Positions 17,206 through 25,900 of a stretch of 37,893 nt of DNA are shown here, one piece after another. Every line of letters begins with the position of its first letter. Position 1 is the stretch's first letter. The notes beneath the pieces were generated by a model, which was given only the letters and a program-made list of their open reading frames with translations, made no database searches and was not told the origin of the DNA. Both the position numbers and the translations under genes were made by a program. The DNA is from Clostridia bacterium (GTDB lineage Bacteria > Bacillota > Clostridia > Oscillospirales > Acutalibacteraceae): assembly GCA_017466365.1 (NCBI GenBank), contig JAFTUG010000005.1, forward strand, positions 1 through 37,893. The letters are read 5' to 3'.

Positions 17206-18711
17206 TCAGGCTTTGTGACCTCCGATTTGCCTGTTTCGGTCCTTTGCAGTTGCGCCTTCTTTGAAATTCATACCCTTAAGAATGGCATTCTTGCCGTATT
17301 TGTTCTTGATTTCAACGAGTGTATCCTGCATTCTGCGCTCACGTTCAAGAGAGGCTTCAAGCTCCGCTTTTTTTCTTTCCTTTTCTTCGTAATCCTCAAA
17401 AAAATTCAACTGTTCGGGAGCTTCTTCACTTTCAATATCGCATTCTCTGATAACGTTGCACGCGGTAAGATTAATTCTGCGTATAAGTAGGTTTTTATCA
17501 ACTATACGTTCATAAAGCTCCGTTACGGCATCGGTAATAAAACGTGTTGAGGAGGTCTGCCTTCCGATATTTGCAGTTCCTCTTGCATGCTTCGGGACCT
17601 CTCTGCCGTAGAAATCCGTTTTTATTTCTCCCGAATATGCCTTCCTTCTGCCGATATCCGTGAGATTTTCAATATCATAGCCGATAACAAGCACAAGCTG
17701 ATTTGTTACAAGCTTTTTTTCAACAAGCTCAAGAGAAAGGTTATCTGCCATTTCCTTTGTTATAAGTTCAGCCTTATCAAAATCATAAGGCATCTGCAAA
17801 ACCTGACCCGTGCTTATGCTGTTGGTCTGCGGCTTATATGCTTTGATTTCGGCTATGGTGCACGGCTCCCAGCCCCATGCGTGGTCAATAAGAAGCTCGG
17901 CGTTCACCCCGAAGAGTCTGTAAAGCAAATCTTCGTTTTTAACAGAACACTCGGCAACATCGCCCATGGTAAGCATGCCGTGTTTTTCAAGCTTTTCGGA
18001 TATTCCCCTGCCCACTCTCCAAAAATCGGTAAGCGGTCGGTGACTCCAAAGCTTTTCTCTGTAGCTCATTTCATCAAGCTCCGCAATTCTGACTCCGTCC
18101 TCATCGGCAGGTATATGCTTTGCGGTTATATCCATGGCAACCTTGCAAAGATAGAGATTTGTTCCTATTCCCGCAGTTGCGGTAACTCCCGTTTCCGCAA
18201 GCACCTCTTTTATGAGCATACGAGTAAAATCATGCGCTGACATTTTATTGAGCTTAAGATAATTCGTTGCGTCAATAAAAACCTCATCAATGCTGTAAAC
18301 ATGAATATCCTCGGGTGCTATATAGCGCAGATAAACCTGAAAAATACGGGTGCTGTATTCAATATAAAGCGCCATTCTCGGAGGCGAAACAATATAGTCA
18401 ATTTCAATAGACGGATCCTCTCTCAATTTATCGGCATCATAAGATTTACCCGTAAATTTTTTGTTCGGAGCATTCATTTTACGCAGTGCATTTGCGCTTT
18501 TTACCTGCTGAATAAGCTCAAACATTCTTGCTCTGCCCGAAACACCGTAGCTTTTCAGGCTTGGCGAAACAGCAAGGCAAATTGTCTTTTCTGTTCTCGA
18601 AGGGTCAGCAACAACAAGATTTACTTTCATCGGGTCAAGCCCTCTCTCGGTTGCCTCAACACTTGCATAGAAGGACTTAAGGTCAATTGCAATATAAACT
18701 TTTTCGCTCAT
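17206..18711 (-). CDS. Y-family DNA polymerase (UvrX/DinB-type translesion polymerase)
   Basis: Error-prone polymerase that copies past damaged bases. The 501-residue protein opens with the catalytic IDLKSFYASVEA (Asp10). It has YSIDEVFID near 120-128 with the second catalytic Asp-Glu pair, a helix-hairpin-helix GVGRGISEKLEKHGMLTMGD-like thumb, and a little-finger region. A charged coiled-coil-like C-terminal tail (FFEDYEEKERKKAELEA) follows. It resembles the plasmid/phage-type UvrX/YqjW branch that pairs with YolD. The ATG at 18711 has GGAGG 9 nt upstream. A consensus promoter and a LexA box upstream indicate SOS control. Confidence 0.92.
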   Translation of the reverse strand: MSEKVYIAIDLKSFYASVEATERGLDPMKVNLVVADPSRTEKTICLAVSPSLKSYGVSGRARMFELIQQVKSANALRKMNAPNKKFTGKSYDADKLREDPSIEIDYIVSPPRMALYIEYSTRIFQVYLRYIAPEDIHVYSIDEVFIDATNYLKLNKMSAHDFTRMLIKEVLAETGVTATAGIGTNLYLCKVAMDITAKHIPADEDGVRIAELDEMSYREKLWSHRPLTDFWRVGRGISEKLEKHGMLTMGDVAECSVKNEDLLYRLFGVNAELLIDHAWGWEPCTIAEIKAYKPQTNSISTGQVLQMPYDFDKAELITKEMADNLSLELVEKKLVTNQLVLVIGYDIENLTDIGRRKAYSGEIKTDFYGREVPKHARGTANIGRQTSSTRFITDAVTELYERIVDKNLLIRRINLTACNVIRECDIESEEAPEQLNFFEDYEEKERKKAELEASLERERRMQDTLVEIKNKYGKNAILKGMNFKEGATAKDRNRQIGGHKA

Positions 18712-18741
18712 CCCTACGCACCTCCGAAAAATTATGTTATT

Positions 18742-18770
18742 ATTATACCAAATCAAATTACATTTTTCAA
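18742..18770 (-). promoter_or_regulatory. Sigma-A promoter of the translesion polymerase operon
   Basis: On the minus strand -35 TTGAAA (18765-18770), 17-nt spacer, and a perfect -10 TATAAT (18742-18747), 31 nt before the ATG. Confidence 0.8.
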
Positions 18771-18779
18771 TATATTTTT

Positions 18780-18791
18780 GAACATTTGTTC
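18780..18791. promoter_or_regulatory. LexA (SOS) box
   Basis: GAACATTTGTTC is a perfect GAAC-N4-GTTC dyad, the core of the Firmicutes LexA/DinR operator, extended on one side to CGAAC. It lies 9 bp upstream of the -35 of the Y-family polymerase promoter, a place typical of SOS-repressed genes. Confidence 0.8.
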
Positions 18792-18804
18792 GCTAAAAAG
18801 CTGT

Positions 18805-18839
18805 AAAAAATCGGAATGCACAAAGCACTCCGATTTTTT
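18805..18839 (-). terminator. Terminator after the PerM-like gene
   Basis: 15-bp stem (AAAAAATCGGAATGC with GCACTCCGATTTTTT) and a 5-nt loop. On the minus strand the single mismatch becomes a G-U pair and a T6 run closes the stem. Confidence 0.85.
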
Positions 18840-18843
18840 ATTT

Positions 18844-20001
18844 TTATTCCGATTGTTCAGGATCTTCATTGCATACTTCCCGAACCGCTTCAACCTTCGG
18901 CTGACGATTCACCTCTTCTTTTACAAGTCGGTAAACAGCCGCCGCCATGGGAACACCTACAAGCATACCCCAGATTCCCATAACACCGCCGCCTACGGTT
19001 ACCGCCGCAAGCACCCAGATACCGGGCAATCCGATTGATGAGCCGACAACCTTCGGATAAATAAGATTTCCTTCAAGCTGCTGAAGAACAACAATAAAAA
19101 CAAGGAAAATCAAGGCTTTCATCGGCGACTCCATAAGAATCAGGAAAGCACCTACCCCCGCTCCGATAAACGCGCCGACAATGGGGATAAGAGCCGTAAA
19201 TGCTATAAGTGCGCCTATCATTGCAGCATACGGCAATCTCAAAATCGCCATACCGATTGTACAAAGAGAGCCGAGAATAACTGCCTCCGTGCACTGACCG
19301 ACAATAAAGCGATGAAAACTGTCATTGATAACACCGAGAATATGAGTTGCTTTTGAAAGCCAACGCTCGGGAACATATTTTTCGGTTACTTTTTTCAACT
19401 GACGGACAAGGCGGTTTTTATCAAGAAGAAGATAAAGAGCAAATATAAGACCGAGAACAAGGTTTGCAACAACAGAGAAAATCGAGGTTACTGCGGTAAC
19501 AGCCACATTCATGGCACTGCCGAGACCCGAAGTTACCGTTTCGATTATATCGTTTATTCTCGATTTCCAATCAATTGAAGAAAGAGTGTTAATCAAATCC
19601 TTTGAGATAAAATCAATTGTTTTGAGCTTTTCAACAAGCATGTTAATCGCATCTGGCACCTCTGCAACCAGAAGCTTGATACAGTTAACAAGCTGGGGTG
19701 CAACAAGGACTACTATGAGTGATATAATGCCGATAACCGTAAGTATTGAGCCTGTAAGGCATACGGGTCTGCGGCTTTTTTCCGCAATTTTCTTTTTGGA
19801 ATTCGGGAACCAATGTCTTTCATAAAAATTCATAAGAATATTAAGCGGATACGAAATGACAAAGCCGAACAAAAGCGGTGCGGCTGCGGAAAATACCGTT
19901 CCGACTGCACCGGAGATGCTTGTCCAATAATGAATCACAAGATAAAGACCCAATATGGAAAGTCCAATTTTTATAAGCGTTTTATTTTCAATCTTCTTCA
20001 A
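18844..20001 (-). CDS. AI-2E family transporter (PerM-like permease)
   Basis: The 385-residue membrane protein fits the AI-2E transporter/PerM family. It has hydrophobic segments at the N-terminus (IGLSILGLYLVIHYW) and at LLFGFVISYPLNILM, and a long soluble loop with VAEVPDAINMLVEKLKTID. A C-terminal cluster holds ALYLLLDKNRLVRQLKK and the family-typical GALIAFTALIPIVGAFIGAG with a Pro-Ile-Val-Gly motif. Family members export quorum signals or act as ion antiporters; the role here is unknown. The start is TTG at 20001, supported by GGAGGG 7 nt upstream; no ATG lies near. Not obviously in an operon. Confidence 0.9.
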   Translation of the reverse strand: MKKIENKTLIKIGLSILGLYLVIHYWTSISGAVGTVFSAAAPLLFGFVISYPLNILMNFYERHWFPNSKKKIAEKSRRPVCLTGSILTVIGIISLIVVLVAPQLVNCIKLLVAEVPDAINMLVEKLKTIDFISKDLINTLSSIDWKSRINDIIETVTSGLGSAMNVAVTAVTSIFSVVANLVLGLIFALYLLLDKNRLVRQLKKVTEKYVPERWLSKATHILGVINDSFHRFIVGQCTEAVILGSLCTIGMAILRLPYAAMIGALIAFTALIPIVGAFIGAGVGAFLILMESPMKALIFLVFIVVLQQLEGNLIYPKVVGSSIGLPGIWVLAAVTVGGGVMGIWGMLVGVPMAAAVYRLVKEEVNRQPKVEAVREVCNEDPEQSE

Positions 20002-20106
20002 ATTTCACCCTCCGTAAGCCCTATTATAAATGTGATTATATAGTATATTTTTGAATAAACTGTTAACAAAAAGATTTTATTTGAAAATTAAGCAAATAAA
20101 CAAAAA

Positions 20107-20123
20107 AGCTGCATCAAGCAGCT
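20107..20123 (-). terminator. Short terminator after the Veg-like gene
   Basis: 6-bp GC-rich stem (AGCTGC with GCAGCT), 5-nt loop, followed on the minus strand by a TTTTTTG tail, 7 nt after the gene stop. Confidence 0.75.
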
Positions 20124-20129
20124 CTTTTA

Positions 20130-20372
20130 TCACAGCAATTCAATTATCTCAATTTGTTTTGTCAGAACATCGGTATACTGAAGTGTATGGCATTTCGGCA
20201 CACCGCTGCTGACCTCTTCAATTCTGAAAACATGCGGGTAAACTCCCTTTATGGTTACCGGGTCATTTCGCAAGCTTATTTTCGGATGAGTTACGGATAT
20301 ATTTATGTGGATATCCGAGTTTGTTTCGTAAAGATTCTTTATGCGGCTTTTTATTGTTTCGAGTGCTGTCAT
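20130..20372 (-). CDS. Veg-like small protein
   Basis: The 80-residue product resembles the short Veg family (a small DNA/RNA-associated regulator linked in Bacillus to biofilm gene expression) in length and layout. It has an N-terminal helix TALETIKSRIKNLYE, then a beta-rich core with GVYPHVFRIEE, like the family's YPSVFVV segment, and a C-terminal YTDVLTKQIEIIEL. The match is by pattern only. The ATG at 20372 has GGAG 7 nt upstream, better than the upstream in-frame codon at 20435. A -10-like TATAAT (plus strand 20452-20457) lies upstream without a clear -35. Confidence 0.7.
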   Translation of the reverse strand: MTALETIKSRIKNLYETNSDIHINISVTHPKISLRNDPVTIKGVYPHVFRIEEVSSGVPKCHTLQYTDVLTKQIEIIELL

Positions 20373-20537
20373 GTTTAATCTCCATTTTCTTAAATTCGGC
20401 TGCCGTCGGAATAAAAACGGGGTTAAATACTTCACGCAGCTTTGCCTTTACATTATAATTACAGCAAATTTTTCCGAAAAAATCATGCAAAAATTTTTAT
20501 GTTTTCAAATTATTTTTTCTTTTAAAACATGCCGATA

Positions 20538-20566
20538 TTGATTTTTGTTCAGCGTTATGATATGCT
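20538..20566 (+). promoter_or_regulatory. Promoter of the metallophosphoesterase-WYL operon
   Basis: -35 TTGATT (20538-20543), 17-nt spacer, -10 TATGCT (20561-20566) preceded by TGA (extended -10), 29 nt before the start codon. Confidence 0.65.
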
Positions 20567-20595
20567 GATTTTATAAATTTTCGGGAGTGTTTTTT

Positions 20596-21720
20596 ATGAG
20601 TAAAATCATCAAATCCTTTCTTGCAGGTCTTGCCCTTCCCTGCCTTGCAGCCATGGGAATGCCGCATAAATTCAAATCAGCAAAATTCAAAAGAGAAAAC
20701 CCCGAGCCGCTCAAATTCGGAGCTGACGGAAAATTCAGAATTCTCCATCTTACGGATATACACGATGTTGAACCGATAATGGACGATGATGAAAACAGAG
20801 AAATACCCGAAAGCCGAGACAAAGAAACGATAAACGTTATCGAAAAAGCCGTTGCAAAAACCAATCCTGACCTAGTCGTTTTCGGCGGTGACAACATAAG
20901 CGGTTATTGGGAAGAATTCACATATGACTATGTTCAAAGCACAATTCAGAAAATAACGGAGCCGATAAAAAAAAGAAACATTCCGCTTTGCGTTGTTTTC
21001 GGCAATCACGACGGCGAAGAGGGCTTTCACACGGAATTCCAGATGATGCAGTATATGGAATATCCGAACTGCCGTTCAAATCTCAACGATGCAAATGTTT
21101 ACGGCTGCGGCAACTGCTGCGTAACAATAAAAAGCAGCGACGGCAAAAAGGATGCCTATGCAATATGGCTGATTGATTCAAACGATTATCAATACAATTC
21201 AGAAGGCGGTTTATCATACGACTGTGTTCACGATGACCAGATTGACTGGTATGAAAAAAGAGCTGAAGAGCTTAAAGAAGCAAACGGCGGCAAGCCTCTG
21301 CCTGCCATTCTCTTTCAGCACATGCCCGTTCAGCAGGAAAACGACGGTTTCAAAGAAGTTACCGCCGATGATGACTACACCTTTGAGCGTGACGGAAAAT
21401 ACTTCAAGTTCGGGCATAACATCATCGAAGGCAGAATCAGAGAAACCCCCTGCCCTCCCAATCTTGAAAACAACCACAGAAGACAGTTTGAAAGCTGGAA
21501 AAAGACAGGAGATATTGTTGCGGCATTTTTCGGTCACGACCATGTAAACGATTTCCATATAAATATCGATGGCATCAATCTTTTTCAGACCCTCGGTGCA
21601 GGATATTTTACATACGGAAAAGAGCACGGAGGCAGACTCATTATTCTTGATGAAAACAATCCGACTCAAATATATTCGGAATCATTTGAAATTGAAAGAA
21701 TAACCGACACGGAAATATAA
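20596..21720 (+). CDS. Calcineurin-like metallophosphoesterase, probably exported
   Basis: The 374-residue protein carries the full metallophosphoesterase motif set in order: LTDIH (about 52-56), GGDN (about 97), GNHDG (about 135), QHMP (about 232) and GHDH (about 309). These bind two metal ions and hydrolyse phosphoesters. A weak signal or anchor segment at the N-terminus (SFLAGLALPCLAAMG) suggests export or membrane association. The closest fold relatives are purple-acid-phosphatase-like enzymes acting on phosphomonoesters. The ATG at 20596 follows GGGAGTG; the GTG at 20587 would overlap that site. It forms an operon with the WYL regulator 22 nt downstream. Confidence 0.9.
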   Translation: MSKIIKSFLAGLALPCLAAMGMPHKFKSAKFKRENPEPLKFGADGKFRILHLTDIHDVEPIMDDDENREIPESRDKETINVIEKAVAKTNPDLVVFGGDNISGYWEEFTYDYVQSTIQKITEPIKKRNIPLCVVFGNHDGEEGFHTEFQMMQYMEYPNCRSNLNDANVYGCGNCCVTIKSSDGKKDAYAIWLIDSNDYQYNSEGGLSYDCVHDDQIDWYEKRAEELKEANGGKPLPAILFQHMPVQQENDGFKEVTADDDYTFERDGKYFKFGHNIIEGRIRETPCPPNLENNHRRQFESWKKTGDIVAAFFGHDHVNDFHINIDGINLFQTLGAGYFTYGKEHGGRLIILDENNPTQIYSESFEIERITDTEI

Positions 21721-21742
21721 AATCCGAAAGGAATGGGCATTC

Positions 21743-22738
21743 ATGGCAAAATCACCTAATCAAAAGCTCAAGCTTCTTTACCTTGTTAAATTTCTCATGC
21801 AGAATTCGGACGAAGAGCATCCTGTAAGCACAGCGCAAATTATCGAAGAGCTTGCAAAAAATAACATATCGGCAGAAAGAAAGAGCATTTACGATGATAT
21901 AGAGGCTCTGAAACTTTTCGGTCTGGATATTATACAGTTAAAAGGAAAAAACGGCGGATATTATATCGGCGAACGTGACTTTGAGCTGCCCGAGCTTAAG
22001 CTCCTTGTTGACAGCATTCAATCTTCAAAATTCATAACGCAGGATAAAACATACAAGCTTATAAAAAAACTTGAAAATCTTGCGAGTGTTTATGACGGTC
22101 AGCTTCTGCAAAGGCAGGTATATGTTACAAACCGTGTTAAAAGTATGAATGAGAGCATTTATTACGCCGTTGATGTTATTTCCGATGCGATTACCCGAAA
22201 CAGAAAAATCCGCTACAAATATTTTGAATATACCGTTGAAAAAACACGGCGTTACAGACATGACGGAAAATTCTACGAAGTAAGCCCCTTTGCATTGATA
22301 TGGGACGATGAAAACTATTATATGCTTGCATGGGATTCCGATGCCGAAACCATGAAGCATTACCGTGTTGACAAAATGGAGAAGGTTTCTCTCACAGATT
22401 CCGAGCGCGAAGGCACAGCGGAATTTGAAAAAACAGATATGTCCGCTTATACCAAAACAGTTTTCGGTATGTTCGGAGGAAACGAGCAGAAGGTTAAGCT
22501 CCGTTTTGCAAACCACCTTGTAGGTGCCGTGCTTGACCGCTTCGGCAGAGACACCATTATCATTAAAGACGGCGATGAGCATTTTACTTTTACGGCAAAC
22601 GTTGTTGTAAGCCAGCAGTTTCTCGCCTGGGTTTTCGGCTTCGGAACGGAAGCAGAAATAATTTCGCCCGAAAATGTTCGGGAGGAAATGAAAAAACAGG
22701 CAAATCATATTGAAGAATTGTATTTTCATAAGCAATAA
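21743..22738 (+). CDS. WYL-domain transcriptional regulator with DeoR-type HTH
   Basis: The 331-residue protein has an N-terminal winged helix (about 5-75: KLKLLYLVKFLM then STAQIIEELAKNN and RKSIYDDIEALKLFG). A central WYL domain (about 145-225) includes RKIRYKYFEY, YEVSPFALIWDDENYYMLAW, and HYRVDKMEKV. A WCX-type C-terminal domain is around FLAWVFGFGTEAEI. WYL regulators sense nucleic-acid-derived or other ligands. Co-transcription with a phosphoesterase suggests it may control that gene. Ribosome binding site AAAGG about 10 nt before the ATG. Confidence 0.9.
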   Translation: MAKSPNQKLKLLYLVKFLMQNSDEEHPVSTAQIIEELAKNNISAERKSIYDDIEALKLFGLDIIQLKGKNGGYYIGERDFELPELKLLVDSIQSSKFITQDKTYKLIKKLENLASVYDGQLLQRQVYVTNRVKSMNESIYYAVDVISDAITRNRKIRYKYFEYTVEKTRRYRHDGKFYEVSPFALIWDDENYYMLAWDSDAETMKHYRVDKMEKVSLTDSEREGTAEFEKTDMSAYTKTVFGMFGGNEQKVKLRFANHLVGAVLDRFGRDTIIIKDGDEHFTFTANVVVSQQFLAWVFGFGTEAEIISPENVREEMKKQANHIEELYFHKQ

Positions 22739-22770
22739 TCAAATAAAATTATCGGTTCTATAAAAACGAA

Positions 22771-22816
22771 AAGCAGCTTGCATTGAATTTTTCTCTGCAA
22801 ACTGCTTCTTTTTATT
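22771..22816. terminator. Bidirectional terminator between the WYL gene and the giant surface-protein gene
   Basis: 12-bp stem (AAGCAGCTTGCA at 22771-22782 with TGCAAACTGCTT at 22796-22807) with a 13-nt loop. Plus tail is CTTTTTATTTTG, minus tail is TTCGTTTTTATAG. The stretch from here to 22972 has no gene besides possible remnants of the giant ORF's 3' end. Confidence 0.8.
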
Positions 22817-22874
22817 TTGTTTTCACTTGATAAAATTCAAATCAACGACTTCAAGAGCCAAACAGAACTTGGAT

Positions 22875-22890
22875 TTTTGACATGTCAAAA
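22875..22890. repeat. Perfect 16-bp palindrome
   Basis: TTTTGACATGTCAAAA is a perfect inverted repeat in the spacer between the WYL gene and the giant gene. It could be a repressor operator or recombination-related site; no gene starts next to it. Confidence 0.6.
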
Positions 22891-22972
22891 TATTAATTCT
22901 TGCGTATTTTTTCTAATTCATCAAGCTTTATATAGCTTTCTTTTTGATTATATGGTTGGTACTTTGTTAAGT

Positions 22973-25900
22973 TCAAAATCTGAAAAATTGCGAGAAAATC
23001 CAACGAATGCCGTTACATTTCCAATTGAGGCAATCCCAAATGAAATAGAAGAATCGGCAGGATATATATTCCTTAGGAGTATTGATAATCTCAATCAGCT
23101 TTTCGGTCTGCTCCTTATATTCATTGAGCTTTGCTTTTTCTGCTGTGCTGATATTCTCATCCGCAAGGAGTTCATCAATCTTTGCTTTGAGAGATTCAAT
23201 ATCATCTTCCCAGAATTTTGTTACTCTGTTTTCATCGAACATTCCGATTTCAACACCGATATCTGCAACGGATTTTTCTGCGGCAGCAATATCATCAAGG
23301 AGAGCTTCAAGAGATTCCCTGATTTCTTTATATTCAGCCTTCTGCTCTTCAGTGAGATTATCGGGATTAACGGCATCGATTTCGGCAATCTTATCTTCGA
23401 TAGCCGATTTATCGTCACTTGTTACCTTTTCGGGGTCATAGCCGTTTTCGATATCTGCGATTTCTTCAAGCTGTTTTTCGATTTCTTTAATCTTGTCTGT
23501 GAGAGCATCTGCATCAGCATTGGTATCTTCAAGACCCGCAATCTCTTCTTCGGTCACATTGCCGCTGTCGACAAGAGTCTGAATATCTTCTTTGAGCTTC
23601 TCAACAGCTTCCTTATCGGTCGACTTGATTGTTTCTTCATCATAGCCTGCAACTTCATCATTTATACGATCAATTTCAGCCTGTGTTTCATCAATCTTAT
23701 CTGTGAGAGCATCTGCATCAGCCTTGATATCTTCAAGAGCTGCAATCTCTTCTTCAGTCACATTGCCGCTGTCGATAAGAGTCTGAATATTATCTTTGAG
23801 GTTGTTGATTGCTTCTTCATCAGAGGATTTAACGGTCTCTTCGTTATAGCCGTTTACCGCATTTTCAATTCTTTCGATTTCCTTTGCAGTATCGTCAATC
23901 TTTGCTTTGAGCTTTTCAATTCCGTCAAGGATATCTTCAAGCTTCTTTGCCTCTTCGTCGGTGAGGTTGAAGCCGTATCGGTCCTTGATTTCATTTACTT
24001 TGCTGACAAGCTTATCAAGAGCAGGAACGTCGCTTGATTTTACGGTTCCGATATCAAACTCTGCATAGTCTTCTTCAACGTCCGCAATGAAAAGTTCAAT
24101 GCTGTTGATGATACGAAGCATATCTTCACAAGATTCCTTGATATCTGCCCATTCGTTCTTCTTGTCATCATCAGCAATATCTGTTACTGCGTTGTCAAGC
24201 TGGGCAACAACGTATTCAAGACTTTCTCTGTCGGTTGATTTGACGTTCCACTTCATCTCACCGTTATCTTCTACACGGTCGAGGTGAGAAATGCAGTTGT
24301 CATCAAGTGCAATTTCATAAGCAAGCTTTGCTTCGCCGGTGAAGTTGCCCGTTCCTGTTACTGTGAGCAGATATACACCGACATTTGTTGCCTTGTTACC
24401 GTTTACGGTGTAGGTTACTTCAGAAGCTGTGCCCGTTGCAACAACCTTTTCAACAGTCTGTGTCTGCTCTTTGCCGTTATAGGTGAGAGCTTCGCCGAGA
24501 ATGATGAATCCGTCGGAGATATCCTTGGGAAGAATGTTGGCTTTGGTCATAACAGTATGTTTTGCTTCAGGAACGGTCACCATTCCGTATTCAAGATCAT
24601 AATTGTTTGAACTTTCTTCGTCAACATCATAAGATATCGCAACATTAATATTTTCACCTGCATCAGCCTTTAAATATGAACCGCCAAGAACTTCGTATTC
24701 AATTGTGTCGCTGTCAGCAAGTCCGTCAAAAGTGACAGTAACCTTTGAAAGGTCAAGATTGATTGTTCCGTCATAAACCTTATCGGGAGCGGTTGCGGTG
24801 ACGGTTACGGGTTTCTTGGCGATTGTGAAATCTGCGGTTGCCTCGGTAGAATTAATCTTGTCTGTTTCGGCAACTGTGATTCTGACCGTGTATTCACCTG
24901 CATTCACGGGAGCTTCGGCAGTGTAAGTGCTGTCGTCTGCGCCCTTAACCTTGAATTCAACGCTTTCGTTATAGTCAATGTTGCTTACTACAGGTGAGGA
25001 ATCGCTTGACTTGCTGATTTCATATTCTGCGGTTACGGGCTTACCGTCATAAGTCTTTCCGAAACCGTTGATTTCAACTGTCACATCAGCCTTTTTAACC
25101 GTAAGAGGAATTGTTACCTCTGCAGGTGCATCGCCTTCGGCAAATGCTTCACCCATGGGATTAACGCCGACTGTGATTACATATTCACCTGCTGTGAGAT
25201 TTTCAAGAACCTCTGCTGAAACAAATACCATGTTGTCGAGAACTTCGTAATCCTCTGCTCCGAGGACGGTTTCGTCAATCATAACATAAGCAACAGTGTT
25301 GCCGTTGAGATTGAGGGTGAAGGACTGCTCTGCGTTCTTGGTCAGAACATAGACAACTTCCTCCTTAACCGATGTATCGAGCGTACTGTCGGTATAAACT
25401 ACGATACCGTCGGAATTAACGATAACGTATCTGCCTGCGTTATCGGTCGCCTTTGCATAGATTATATTCTTTGAATCAGGTTCAATGGTGAATGCTTCGG
25501 TATATTCAATCCATTCTGCGTTTTCAAAATCGGTTATTTCTTCGGTTGCAACAATATACTCTGTCTTTGCAAGTTTGCTTGTTTCATCGGATGCAGTGAT
25601 TGTTACTGACTGCGTTTCTTTGAAGAATTTACCGAACGTAACTGTGTTGATGAATGAATTCCATTTATTTTCAGCCAATACGATTTCGGCTGTAGGGTCT
25701 GCAAGGTCGGACTTGAGTTCGCCAAGCTCAAACTTTGCGATATATCCGGTTTCTGCCTGCTTGAGGTAACAAACTGCATTTTCTTCGTTTTCAAAGGTAA
25801 CTGACTGTGAATATTCCCCGTCAACAGTCTTGCCAATTTCATAGTCTGCGGGAGCAGTTACGGTTACTGCACTTGTGTACCAACCGTTTTCACCCTTTGT

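Noticed and set aside
22817-24037. Long plus-strand ORF of 406 codons opposite the giant gene
   Set aside because: It is a shadow of the repetitive minus-strand coding region; it lacks a ribosome binding site, and its Phe/Ile/Cys-rich translation is typical of the complement of a charged repeat.
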